From positions 1-57,588 of the forward strand of contig NZ_JAAIKB010000023.1 in assembly GCF_011040385.1 (NCBI RefSeq): a DNA stretch of 57,588 nt, given 5' to 3'. Within the stretch, counting starts at the first letter, position 1, and each line of letters begins with the position of its first letter. This document shows positions 17,487 to 25,588 of the stretch, piece after piece. Origin of the DNA: Falsiroseomonas algicola (GTDB taxonomy: Bacteria > Pseudomonadota > Alphaproteobacteria > Acetobacterales > Acetobacteraceae). A model generated the notes under the pieces. The model saw nothing but the letters and a program-made list of their open reading frames with translations. It was not told where the DNA came from and did no database searches. A program made the position numbers and the translations under genes.

Positions 17487-19070
17487 TCAAACGCGCCTGA
17501 CGCCGGTGAAGGTGGAAAGGCCGACGGGTATATCCACGAGGTTGCGCTGATGCGCGATGACGCGGAAATACTCGCCGAGGGGCAGGTAGGGCACGTCCTG
17601 CCAGAACTGCGCCTGGATCTCCCGCGCCTTGGCCTGCTGCGCGGTGGTGTCGGGCGCCGCCATCCATTCCTGCCGCAGCCGCTCCAGCGGCGGACTGTCC
17701 GGCCAGCCGAACCAGGCGCCGGCGCCATTGGCGCGGAGGCCGAGATTGGCGACGGGGTCGAGCAGGCCGGCCGCGCTGAAGCCGGAGATGAAGACGTTCC
17801 AGCCGCCGCTTTCCGGCGGATTGCGGGACCCGCGGCGCTGCACGATGGTCCCCCAATCCGCGGCATAGGCTTCGGCATTCATGCCCGCGCGGCGGAACAT
17901 GTCCACGGCCACTTCGCCCATGGCCTTGAGGAAGGCGAAGTCCATGGGCTGCAGCACGATGATCTTCTCGCCCCGATAGCCCGCGGCGGCCAGGTCGCGC
18001 TTCACCTTCTCCATGTCGCGCGGGCCGCGCAGCACGCCGATGCCTTCGTCATTCGCCATCGGCGTGTTCGGCAGAAAGACGCCGACATCGGTGCGCCACA
18101 GGCTGCGGTCATCGCCGAAGCCCGCGGTCATGTAGGTGGACTGGTCCAGCGCGCCGAGCATGGCGCGGCGGATGGCGGGGTTGTTGAAGGGCGGATGGAG
18201 ATGGTTGAAGCGCAGCACGCTGATGCTGCTGTCCTCCGTGATCTTCACCGTCGCGTTGCGGCTGCGGCGCAGCACCGGCAGCAGGTCGTTCGGCGCATAT
18301 TCCAGCCAATCGACCTCCCCCTGCTGCAGCGCCGCCGCCGCCGTCGCGGGGTCGGGCAGGATGTGCCACTCGATGCGGTCCATATGCGCGATCTTGGGCC
18401 CGGCGGAGCGGCTGGCGGTGCCGGTGGCGCGAGGCACATAGCCCTCGAACTTCGAATAGACGAGGCGGGCGCCGGAGACGCGTTCGCGTGCCTCGAACCG
18501 GAAGGGCCCGCTGCCGATCATCTCGGCGACGGGGCGCGAAGGATCGGTGCTGGCCAGGCGTTCGGGCATGATGGCGGGCATCGCCGCCGTCACCTTGCCG
18601 AGTGCACGCGGCAGCAGCGGGAAGGGGCGCTTCAGACGGAAGCGGATGGTGCGGTCGGTGGGCGCCGTCAGCTCGTCGGTCGCCGCGATCAGCTCCGCAC
18701 CGAACATGTCGCGTGCCGCCCAGCGGCGGATGCTGGCGACGACGTCGCGGCCGCGCACGGGTTCGCCATCATGGAAGCGGAGCCCCTCGCGCAAGGTCAG
18801 CGTCCAGACGCGGCCCTCATCCTCCGTGACATGGCCCTCCACCATCTGCGGGTGGAGGTTGTAGTCGGCGTCCAGCCCGTAGAGCGTATCGAAGACCATG
18901 AAGCCGTGGGTGAGTGTCACCGTCGCGGTGTTGAAGACCGGGTCCACCACCGCCAGGTCCGCCTGCGGCACGAAGCGCAAGGTGCGGGAGGCCGCGCCCT
19001 GCGCGCCGACGATGCGGGGTGCTGCGACCATGGCGCCGGCGGTGCCGAGGATCTGGCGGCGGGTAGGCAT
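17487..19070 (-). CDS. Peptide/nickel-type ABC substrate-binding protein (family 5)
   Basis: A 527-residue periplasmic binding protein of the DppA/OppA class. It has a Tat-like leader (TRRQILGTAGAMVAAP), then LRFVPQADLAVVDPVFNTATVT, the family-5 signature MVEGHVTEDEGRVWTLTLRE, GLRFHDGEPVRGRDV, and a C-terminal region ending in YLPLGEYFRVIAHQR. Ligands are usually di- or oligopeptides. The ATG at 19070 has a GGAGG box seven bases upstream. No permease or ATPase gene follows; HyuA lies downstream on the same strand, so imported peptides or cyclic amides may feed it. Confidence 0.9.
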   Translation of the reverse strand: MPTRRQILGTAGAMVAAPRIVGAQGAASRTLRFVPQADLAVVDPVFNTATVTLTHGFMVFDTLYGLDADYNLHPQMVEGHVTEDEGRVWTLTLREGLRFHDGEPVRGRDVVASIRRWAARDMFGAELIAATDELTAPTDRTIRFRLKRPFPLLPRALGKVTAAMPAIMPERLASTDPSRPVAEMIGSGPFRFEARERVSGARLVYSKFEGYVPRATGTASRSAGPKIAHMDRIEWHILPDPATAAAALQQGEVDWLEYAPNDLLPVLRRSRNATVKITEDSSISVLRFNHLHPPFNNPAIRRAMLGALDQSTYMTAGFGDDRSLWRTDVGVFLPNTPMANDEGIGVLRGPRDMEKVKRDLAAAGYRGEKIIVLQPMDFAFLKAMGEVAVDMFRRAGMNAEAYAADWGTIVQRRGSRNPPESGGWNVFISGFSAAGLLDPVANLGLRANGAGAWFGWPDSPPLERLRQEWMAAPDTTAQQAKAREIQAQFWQDVPYLPLGEYFRVIAHQRNLVDIPVGLSTFTGVRRV

Positions 19071-19197
19071 GGTCTGACCTCCATCCGGATGCGACGCCAT
19101 CACGATGCAACAGGGATGCGGGGTGGGGAACGGTGTTTCTTCATGGCTTGGCGCTTGGTGCCACGCGTTCCATGCTGCCGTCCTGGAGGGCCAAGCC

Positions 19198-20652
19198 ATG
19201 ACGCTGCGCTGCGACCTGATCATCCGCGATGCCACGCTGGTCGATGGCACGGGCGGCCCCCGCCGTCGTGGCGATGTCGGCGTGAAGGGCGACCGGATCG
19301 TGGGCGTCGGTGATCTGTCGGCCATGGCCGCGGATCGGGAGGTGATGGCAGAGGGGCGCATCCTCGCGCCCGGCTTCATCGATGCGCATACGCATGACGA
19401 CCAGGCAGTGCTCTGCGGTCCCGCCTGCATGCTCTGCCGCGTGTCGCAGGGCGTCACCACCGTCGTCGTCGGCAATTGCGGCATCAGCCTGGCGCCGGAG
19501 CCGATGAAGGAGAGGCCGCCCGCGCCGCTCGATGGCGTCTGCGCGCCGGAATGGTGGATCTTCGACAGCTTCGGCGCCTATGCGGAGCATCTGGAGAAGC
19601 AGCCCTCCTCGGTCAACACGCTGGCGCTGATCGGGCACATGTCTCTGCGCGTGGCGGCCATGGGCGGCGACACCACCCGCGCGGCCACCGACAAGGAAGC
19701 CGAGCGCATGCGCCGCAAGCTGGCGCAGTCCTTGGCGGAAGGCGCGGCGGGGTTCTCGACGGGCCTCTTCTACCCCCCCAGCAAGCATGCGCCGACGGAG
19801 GAGGTGATCGCGGTGGCGGAGGCGCTGCGCGAGCATCGCGGCCTCTATGTCACGCATATGCGCGACGAGGCCGATGGCGTGCTGGACAGCATCGAGGAGA
19901 CGCTGCGCATCGGCAAGGCGGTCGGCGCGCCCATCATCATCAGCCACCACAAATGCGCGCAGCCCGAGAATCACGGCCGCTCCGTCCAGACCCTGCCGCT
20001 GATCGAGCGCCACGCGGCCGACTATCCCGTGGCCTTCGACGTCTATCCCTACACCGCCTCCTCCACCTCGCTTTCCGCGCGCAAGCCGCGCGCGGACGTG
20101 CCCGTGCAGGTCACGACGTCACTGCCGCATCCCGAGATGGCGGGCCGTGCGCTGTCCGACATCGCGCAGGAATGGGGCGTGTCGCTGGAGGAAGCCGCGA
20201 AGCGCCTGACGCCGGGCGGCGGCGTCTTCCACAACATGGCGGAGGAGGATGTGCGGCGTATCATGGCGCATCGCCTTTCCATGATCGGCAGCGATGGCGG
20301 GCCGCTGGCCAAGCACCCGCATCCCCGCCTGTGGGGTACGTTCCCGCGCGTGCTCGGCCGCTACTGCCGCGAACTCGGGCTCTTCGACCTCGAGACCGCC
20401 GTCCACAAGATGACGGGCCGCACCGCCTCCATCTTCGGGATCCCGGACCGCGGCACGTTGCGGGAAGGCGCCTTCGCCGACCTCGTGCTGTTCGATGCCG
20501 ATACGGTGCTGGACCGCGCCACCTTCGTGGAGCCGCGCCAGGTCGCGGACGGCATCATCGAGACCTGGGTGAACGGCCAATCCGTCTATACCCATGCCGC
20601 CGGCGCCAGCGACACGCCGGCGGGGCGGCTGCTGCGGCGGGAGGTTCAGTAG
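19198..20652 (+). CDS. N-acyl-D-amino-acid deacylase family amidohydrolase
   Basis: A 484-residue metal-dependent amidohydrolase of the D-aminoacylase branch. It releases D-amino acids from N-acyl forms, or acts on dihydropyrimidine-like rings. Metal and catalytic motifs in order: LAPGFIDAHTHDDQAV, VVGNCGISLAPE, YVTHMRDEADGVLDSIEETL, IIISHHKCAQ and MIGSDGGP. The ATG has a GGAGGG box with seven-base spacing. It is divergent from the peptide-binding protein, and its stop overlaps the RidA stop by seven bases in convergent orientation. The neighbourhood supports D-amino acid or peptide salvage. Confidence 0.88.
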   Translation: MTLRCDLIIRDATLVDGTGGPRRRGDVGVKGDRIVGVGDLSAMAADREVMAEGRILAPGFIDAHTHDDQAVLCGPACMLCRVSQGVTTVVVGNCGISLAPEPMKERPPAPLDGVCAPEWWIFDSFGAYAEHLEKQPSSVNTLALIGHMSLRVAAMGGDTTRAATDKEAERMRRKLAQSLAEGAAGFSTGLFYPPSKHAPTEEVIAVAEALREHRGLYVTHMRDEADGVLDSIEETLRIGKAVGAPIIISHHKCAQPENHGRSVQTLPLIERHAADYPVAFDVYPYTASSTSLSARKPRADVPVQVTTSLPHPEMAGRALSDIAQEWGVSLEEAAKRLTPGGGVFHNMAEEDVRRIMAHRLSMIGSDGGPLAKHPHPRLWGTFPRVLGRYCRELGLFDLETAVHKMTGRTASIFGIPDRGTLREGAFADLVLFDADTVLDRATFVEPRQVADGIIETWVNGQSVYTHAAGASDTPAGRLLRREVQ

Positions 20653-21029
20653 ACCGCCGCGATGCACTCGATCTCCAGCAGGAATTCCGGCACCGGCAAC
20701 GCGGCCACCACGCAGGTGGTGCGCGCGGGCAGGTGATCCGCCGGGAAGGCCTCGGCATAGAGGCGGTTCATCATGCCCACATCCTCCGCCCGCGTCAGCA
20801 GGACATTCGCCTTCAGGATGCCCTGCATGCTGCTACCGCCTTCCGCGATGGCGCGCTTGAGGTGTTCCATCACCAGGGCAAACTGGGCCTCGAACCCCTC
20901 CGGCACGCCCTCCGGCCCCATGGGGCCGATGCCGGAGACGTAGAGCGTCGGTCCGTGGCGAACGGATTGCGCGAAGGGCGGGTATTTCCGGCCGCCCTGC
21001 GGTGGCATGAAGCGCGTGATTTCCGGCAT
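20646..21029 (-). CDS. RidA/YjgF family protein
   Basis: A 127-residue RidA-superfamily protein. Members hydrolyse reactive enamine/imine intermediates made by PLP enzymes or form related deaminases. Seen here: QSVRHGPTLYVSGIGPMGPEG, the KANVLLTRAEDVGMMNRLYAEAF region, then the conserved ARTTCVVAALPVPEFLLEIEC core including Arg and terminal Glu. Start ATG 21029 has a GGGAGAA box; an upstream ATG at 21077 has none. Its 3' end overlaps the deacylase gene end. A RidA next to D-amino-acid and amine enzymes fits removal of imine by-products. Confidence 0.9.
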   Translation of the reverse strand: MPEITRFMPPQGGRKYPPFAQSVRHGPTLYVSGIGPMGPEGVPEGFEAQFALVMEHLKRAIAEGGSSMQGILKANVLLTRAEDVGMMNRLYAEAFPADHLPARTTCVVAALPVPEFLLEIECIAAVY

Positions 21030-21109
21030 CGGACGTTCTCCCTGGTCTTGCGGCGCGATGGATGCCGGTTCCACCATGCGCGCGCAACAGCCACGGGTCT
21101 CCGTTCCCC

Positions 21110-22309
21110 ATGCCGAAGGTCGATACCGCCCGCTTCCTCGCGGACCTGAACGAGTTGCGGAAGATCGGCGCCTACAAGACCGGCGTGCACCGCCCGACCT
21201 ATTCGCCTGAAGACATGGAAAGCCGGCGCTGGCTGATGGATCGCATGCGAGAATGCGGGCTGGAGCCGACGATGGACGGCATCGGCAACGTCATCGGCCG
21301 CCACCAGGGCGCGGGCCCGCATCTGCTGGTCGGCAGCCATATCGAGAGCCAGAACTACGCCGGCTGGCTGGACGGCGCGCTGGGCGTCATGGCCGGCGTG
21401 GCGCTGGCGCGCGCGGGCCTGCCCGTGGATGTCGCGGCCTGGGCGGATGAGGAAGGTCATTATGGCGGCTTCATCGGCAGCCGGTCCTTCATCGGCGAGT
21501 TGCCGGAGGAGGAGATCGACCGCCTCGCCAACCGCTACCACGGCAAGCCGCTCCGCACCGCCTTGCAGGAAGCGGGCCTCGCCGGCCTGCCGCGCATCGC
21601 CATGGAGCCCGGCCGGCACAAGGGTTTTCTCGAACTGCATATCGAGCAGGGGACGCAGCTTGAATCCGCCGGCCAGCGCGTCGGCGTGGTCACCGGCATC
21701 GTCGCCATCTGGCAGTACCGCATCACCATCACGGGCATGCAGGACCATGCCGGCGGCACCACCATGGCGGAGCGGCGCGATGCCGGCCTGACCGCCGTGC
21801 GCCTGCTGGCCATGCTGGATGAACGCATGCCCATGGCCTGCGGCCCGCGCAGCACCTGGACCTGCGGGCGCATCGCGCTGGACCCCGGCGCGGCCTCCAT
21901 CATCCCCGGCAAGGCGGAAGTGCTGTTCCAGTTCCGCGACGTGGAGGAGACGGTGCTGGCGCGGATGGCGCAGGTGCTCGAATCCTGCGTGCAGGAAAGC
22001 AATCGCCGCGAACGCTGCCACGCGGTGCTGGAGCCTATGAGCCTGTCCAAGCCCGCGCTCTGCGACCCGGCGATGCAGGCGGCGCTGGCCGGCGCGGCGG
22101 ATGCACTGGCGCCGGGCGCCTGGCGGCACATGCCCTCCGGCGCCGGGCATGATGCGCAGTACCTGGCGAAGCGCATGCCGGCCGCGATGCTCTTCAGCCC
22201 CTCCATCGGCGGCATAAGCCACCATTGGAGCGAGGATACGAAGGAGGAGGATCTGGCGCTCTGCGTCGAGGTCCTGGCGGAGGGTGCGGCGCGCTACCTG
22301 GCAGGCTGA
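21110..22309 (+). CDS. M20-family Zn-dependent hydrolase (hydantoinase/carbamoylase type)
   Basis: A 399-residue M20 metallo-amidase of the N-carbamoyl amino acid / allantoate amidohydrolase group. It has the first metal site in GSHIESQNYAGWLDGALGV, the paired Glu in AWADEEGHYGGF, a His in LELHIEQG and the lid/dimer segment MQDHAGGTTMAERRDAG. The final His lies in PSGAGHDAQYLA. The usual HxD has become HxE (HIE), which I believe occurs in a subgroup of these enzymes. With HyuA/HyuB it could complete hydantoin breakdown to free amino acid. The start follows RidA divergently with an 80-base gap. Confidence 0.85.
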   Translation: MPKVDTARFLADLNELRKIGAYKTGVHRPTYSPEDMESRRWLMDRMRECGLEPTMDGIGNVIGRHQGAGPHLLVGSHIESQNYAGWLDGALGVMAGVALARAGLPVDVAAWADEEGHYGGFIGSRSFIGELPEEEIDRLANRYHGKPLRTALQEAGLAGLPRIAMEPGRHKGFLELHIEQGTQLESAGQRVGVVTGIVAIWQYRITITGMQDHAGGTTMAERRDAGLTAVRLLAMLDERMPMACGPRSTWTCGRIALDPGAASIIPGKAEVLFQFRDVEETVLARMAQVLESCVQESNRRERCHAVLEPMSLSKPALCDPAMQAALAGAADALAPGAWRHMPSGAGHDAQYLAKRMPAAMLFSPSIGGISHHWSEDTKEEDLALCVEVLAEGAARYLAG

Positions 22310-22351
22310 CGGCGAAGGCCTATCTGCATCCGGAACGGAGGGGATGGGTCC

Positions 22352-22687
22352 ATGAACACGCCTGGCATCATCGCATTGCTGGCAACCCTGGCCTTGGGCG
22401 CCGTCGCCGGCTTCCACTACCTGACGCGGACGCGGCGCCGCTGGGTGGTGACGGCGCATCTGGTGGCGGCGATCGCGGCGCTCGTCGTCGTGGCCGCGCG
22501 GGTCGTGGCGGGGCCGCCGGGGCCGATGCCGGCGCTGGTGCCGCCGCTGATGGTCGCGCTCGCCCTGGCCGGGGGCTATGGCGCCTTCCGCTGGCTGCGG
22601 CGTGGCGGCGGCGCCGTGCTCGGGCTGCATGTCGCGGCGGGCGCAGCATCCTTCCTGGTATTCCTGGCCTATATCCGCGCGCCGTAA
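22352..22687 (+). CDS. Small integral membrane protein, unknown
   Basis: A 111-residue hydrophobic protein with about four predicted membrane helices (residues 5-20, 34-53, 62-80, 88-108) separated by short Arg-rich loops, such as LTRTRRRW. A GGAGGGG stretch precedes the ATG. I do not recognise the family. It follows the M20 hydrolase by 42 bases and precedes an alpha/beta hydrolase by 46, so it may be in the same operon, but nothing ties it to their function. Confidence 0.65.
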   Translation: MNTPGIIALLATLALGAVAGFHYLTRTRRRWVVTAHLVAAIAALVVVAARVVAGPPGPMPALVPPLMVALALAGGYGAFRWLRRGGGAVLGLHVAAGAASFLVFLAYIRAP

Positions 22688-22733
22688 GGTTCCGCTAGGC
22701 TTCCGGCACAAGAAGCCTTCCGGAGGAACGACT

Positions 22734-23795
22734 ATGGAAAGCCTGCGTTTCGCGCGGCGCGCCGCACTCATGATCGGATTGGCGATGGCCGCGACCTCGG
22801 CCCTGGCCGCGGACTACCCCACGCCGCGTGATGGAACCTGGGTGGCACGGGATTTCCGCTTCCACACCGGGGAGGTGATGCCGGAGCTTCGCATCGGCTA
22901 CACCACGGTCGGCGATCCCTCCGGCATCCCCGTCGTGGTGCTGCATGGCACGGCCGGTTCCGCCCGCAGCATGCTGACGCCGGCCTTTGCCGGGCAGCTC
23001 TTCGGGGAGGGCCAGCCGCTGGATGCCCGGCGGCACTTCATCATCATCCCCGACGCCATCGGCACCGGCCGCACCACCAAGCCGAGCGACGGGCTGCGCG
23101 GCAACTTCCCGCGCTACAACTACGACGACATGGTGCTGGCGCAGCACCGGCTGGTGACGGAGGGGCTCGGCATCCCGCGCGTGCGGCTCGTCATCGGCAA
23201 TTCGATGGGCGGCATGCATGCCTGGCTCTGGGGCACCAACTTCCCGGATGCCATGGACGCCATCGTCCCCATGGCGTCGCAACCCACGGAGATGTCGGCG
23301 CGCAACTGGATGATGCGCCGCCTGCTGATCGAGACGGTGCGGCGCGACCCCGGCTACAACAACGGCTTCTACACCCAGCAGCCGGCCTCGCTCGGCCTCG
23401 CCAACGTCGTCTATGCCACCGGCACCAATGGCGGCACGCTGAACCTCGCTTCCATCGCGCCGACGCGGGAGGCCGCGGACCGCATCATCGACCAGCGCCT
23501 GGCCGCGCCGCCGCCGGCGGATGCCAATGACTTCATCTGGCAGTGGGATTCGTCGCGCGACTACAACCCGGCGCCGCGCCTGGATCGCATCAAGGCGCGC
23601 GTGCTCGCGATCAACGCCGCGGATGACGAACGCAACCCGCCGGAGACCGGCCTGATGCAGGCGGCGATGCGCCGCGTGGCGCATGGCCAGCTGCTGCTGA
23701 TCCCGGCCAGCGCCGAGACGCTCGGCCATGGCACGACCGGCAATGCGCGCTTCTGGGCGGAGGACCTCCGCCGCTTCATGGCGACGCTGCCGTAG
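22734..23795 (+). CDS. Secreted alpha/beta hydrolase (homoserine O-acetyltransferase-like fold)
   Basis: A 353-residue alpha/beta hydrolase with a cleavable leader (ALMIGLAMAATSALAADY). The pattern resembles MetX-type acyltransferases: ELRIGYTTVGDP, VVVLHGTAGSA (oxyanion region), PDAIGTGRTTKPSDG, then the nucleophile elbow VIGNSMGGMHAWLWG. A late Asp (NAADDERNPP) and His (ETLGHGTT) complete the triad. A periplasmic location argues against a role in methionine synthesis; a carboxylic ester or lactone hydrolase is more likely. The ATG has a GGAGGAA box. A small 7-base stem (22697-22703 with 22712-22718) precedes the ribosome site. Confidence 0.82.
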   Translation: MESLRFARRAALMIGLAMAATSALAADYPTPRDGTWVARDFRFHTGEVMPELRIGYTTVGDPSGIPVVVLHGTAGSARSMLTPAFAGQLFGEGQPLDARRHFIIIPDAIGTGRTTKPSDGLRGNFPRYNYDDMVLAQHRLVTEGLGIPRVRLVIGNSMGGMHAWLWGTNFPDAMDAIVPMASQPTEMSARNWMMRRLLIETVRRDPGYNNGFYTQQPASLGLANVVYATGTNGGTLNLASIAPTREAADRIIDQRLAAPPPADANDFIWQWDSSRDYNPAPRLDRIKARVLAINAADDERNPPETGLMQAAMRRVAHGQLLLIPASAETLGHGTTGNARFWAEDLRRFMATLP

Positions 23796-23798
23796 CGG

Positions 23799-24629
23799 TC
23801 AGTCGAGCAGGGCGGCGGCGATGCGCACCAAGCTTCCGCCCGGCACGCGCAGCGCCTCCAGCACGCGGAAATGGTCGGCGCCCGGGATCGGCACCAGCGG
23901 CCCGGGTGCCTGCGCTTCGCTGCGCAGCGCGTGGAAGTCGCGGCTGTGGCGCACCAGCTCCGGCAACTCCTTCGCGCCATAGGCGATGGCGAGCGGCTTC
24001 ATCACCACGGGCCGCCGGGCGGGCGAGAGGTTCTGCACCTCCTCCTGCGTCAGCTTCAGCGCGGCATCGAGGTAGGTCTGCCGGATCGCCTCCAGGTCGA
24101 AGACGCCGGAGATGGCGAGCCCCGCGCTGACCGCCGGGTGCTCCAGCGCCATGGCGGTGAGGTGCCCGCCCGCCGACCAGCCGGAGGCGATGATCGGGCC
24201 CGTGATGCCATGCTCGGCGCCATGGGCGGAGAGCCAGTCCAGCGCCGCGTTCACCTGCCAGCAGATGGTCGTCAGGCTGGCATCCGGCGCCAGGGTGTAG
24301 CCGCAGAAGGCGGCGGACCAGCCCAGCGCCAGCACGCCCTCTGCCAAATGGCAGAAATCCTGCCGCCTGTTGCGCTGCCAGTAGCCGCCATGGATGAAGA
24401 CGAGGCAGGGGGCGCCGGGGTCACGACCCGGGAACAGGTCCCAGGCCTCCCGGTCCCGCGTCCCATAGGCCAGGTCGAGATGGCCTGGATGCGCGGCGCG
24501 GAAGGTCGCCGCCGCCGCGTCCCGTGCCGCGATCAGGGCGGGGCTGTCCGCCACCGCCTCCGCATTGTTGTAGGCGGCGTCACGCTCCGCCTGGCTGGCC
24601 GTGGCCCAGAAATCCGGCAGCGCCTTCAC
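23799..24629 (-). CDS. Alpha/beta hydrolase, arylformamidase/esterase-like
   Basis: A 276-residue cytoplasmic hydrolase of the BD-FAE / kynurenine-formamidase-like type. It carries the oxyanion HGG in LVFIHGGYWQ, the nucleophile elbow GWSAGGHLTAMALE, and a late His in IPGADHFRVLEAL. The N-terminal RDAAYNNAEAV segment is common in such proteins. The GTG start at 24629 overlaps the stop of the dehydrogenase gene (GTGA), so the two are coupled. A likely job is opening an amide or ester whose acid product the partner dehydrogenase handles, but no substrate can be named. Confidence 0.85.
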   Translation of the reverse strand: MKALPDFWATASQAERDAAYNNAEAVADSPALIAARDAAAATFRAAHPGHLDLAYGTRDREAWDLFPGRDPGAPCLVFIHGGYWQRNRRQDFCHLAEGVLALGWSAAFCGYTLAPDASLTTICWQVNAALDWLSAHGAEHGITGPIIASGWSAGGHLTAMALEHPAVSAGLAISGVFDLEAIRQTYLDAALKLTQEEVQNLSPARRPVVMKPLAIAYGAKELPELVRHSRDFHALRSEAQAPGPLVPIPGADHFRVLEALRVPGGSLVRIAAALLD

Positions 24630-25588
24630 GGCGCCAGCTTCCGGATCGGGTTGCCGGCCAGGAAGGCCTCGATCACCTCGACCGCGCCCTTGAAGTAGGC
24701 GCCGTAGTTCTGCTGCGACACATAGCCGAGATGCGGCAGCAGCAGCGCGTTCGGCGCGCCGAGCAGCGGGTGGTCGGCCGGGATCGGTTCCTGGTCGAAG
24801 ACGTCGAGCCCCGCGCCGGCGATGCGGCCTTCCTTCAGCGCGGCGATCAGCGCGTCCTGGTCGATCAGCGGGCCGCGGCTGGTATTCACGATGTAGGCGC
24901 TGCGCTTCATGGCGGCGAGTTCGGCGGCGCCGACGATGCCGCGGCTGCGGTCCGAAAGGATCATATGTAGCGACACCACGTCCGACTGCGCGAAAAGCTC
25001 CTGCTTCTCCACCCGGGTCGCGCCGACGGCGGCCGCGGCTTCGCTGGTCAGGTTGGTGGACCAGGCGATGACCTTCATGCCGAAGGCGAGCCCGACCTTC
25101 GCGACCCGCGTGCCGAGCTTGCCGAGGCCGAGGATGCCGAGCGTCTGCCCTTCCACCGCCGTGCCGACGCCCTGCTGCCAGGTGCCGGCGCGAAGGCTCG
25201 CGGCTTCCTGCGGCAGCTGGCGCATCAGGTTCAGGATCAGGCCCCAGGTGATGTCGACGGTGGGCGCGCCGCTGCTGGAGGTGCCGCAGACCGTGACGCC
25301 CTGCGCTTCCGCGGCGGCAACGTCGATGGCGCGGTTGCGCTCCCCGGTCGTCATGAGGAGCTTGAGGTTCGGCAGGCGCTGGATCAGCGCGGCGGGGAAG
25401 GGCGTGCGTTCCCGCATCGCCAGGATGCCGTCGAAGGGCAGCAGCCGCGCCACGAGCGCATCGCGGTCCTTCAGCGTGTCGCGGAAGACCGTGACCTCGA
25501 TGCCCTTCGGCAGCCGGTCCCAGGGCCCCATGGACAGGGCGACGCCCTGGTAGTCGTCGAGGATCGCGATCTTCGTCAGCGCGCTCAT
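24626..25588 (-). CDS. D-2-hydroxyacid dehydrogenase family protein
   Basis: A 320-residue NAD-dependent dehydrogenase of the D-isomer 2-hydroxyacid family. It has an N-terminal catalytic half (KIAILDDYQGVALSM), the NAD fold with LGILGLGKLGTRVA, and the SRGPLIDQDALIAAL region. The Glu of DVFDQEP and the His of LLPHLGYVS fill the usual catalytic places, with Arg from DRSRG. The substrate is unknown. It is sandwiched by ATGA/GTGA overlaps between the P-type ATPase (upstream) and the esterase (downstream), an odd mix for one operon. Confidence 0.9.
   Translation of the reverse strand: MSALTKIAILDDYQGVALSMGPWDRLPKGIEVTVFRDTLKDRDALVARLLPFDGILAMRERTPFPAALIQRLPNLKLLMTTGERNRAIDVAAAEAQGVTVCGTSSSGAPTVDITWGLILNLMRQLPQEAASLRAGTWQQGVGTAVEGQTLGILGLGKLGTRVAKVGLAFGMKVIAWSTNLTSEAAAAVGATRVEKQELFAQSDVVSLHMILSDRSRGIVGAAELAAMKRSAYIVNTSRGPLIDQDALIAALKEGRIAGAGLDVFDQEPIPADHPLLGAPNALLLPHLGYVSQQNYGAYFKGAVEVIEAFLAGNPIRKLAP

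Noticed and set aside
15409-17550. A 713-codon open frame on the plus strand
   Set aside because: It is the mirror of the HyuA gene, whose DxGGT and other motifs are convincing on the minus strand.
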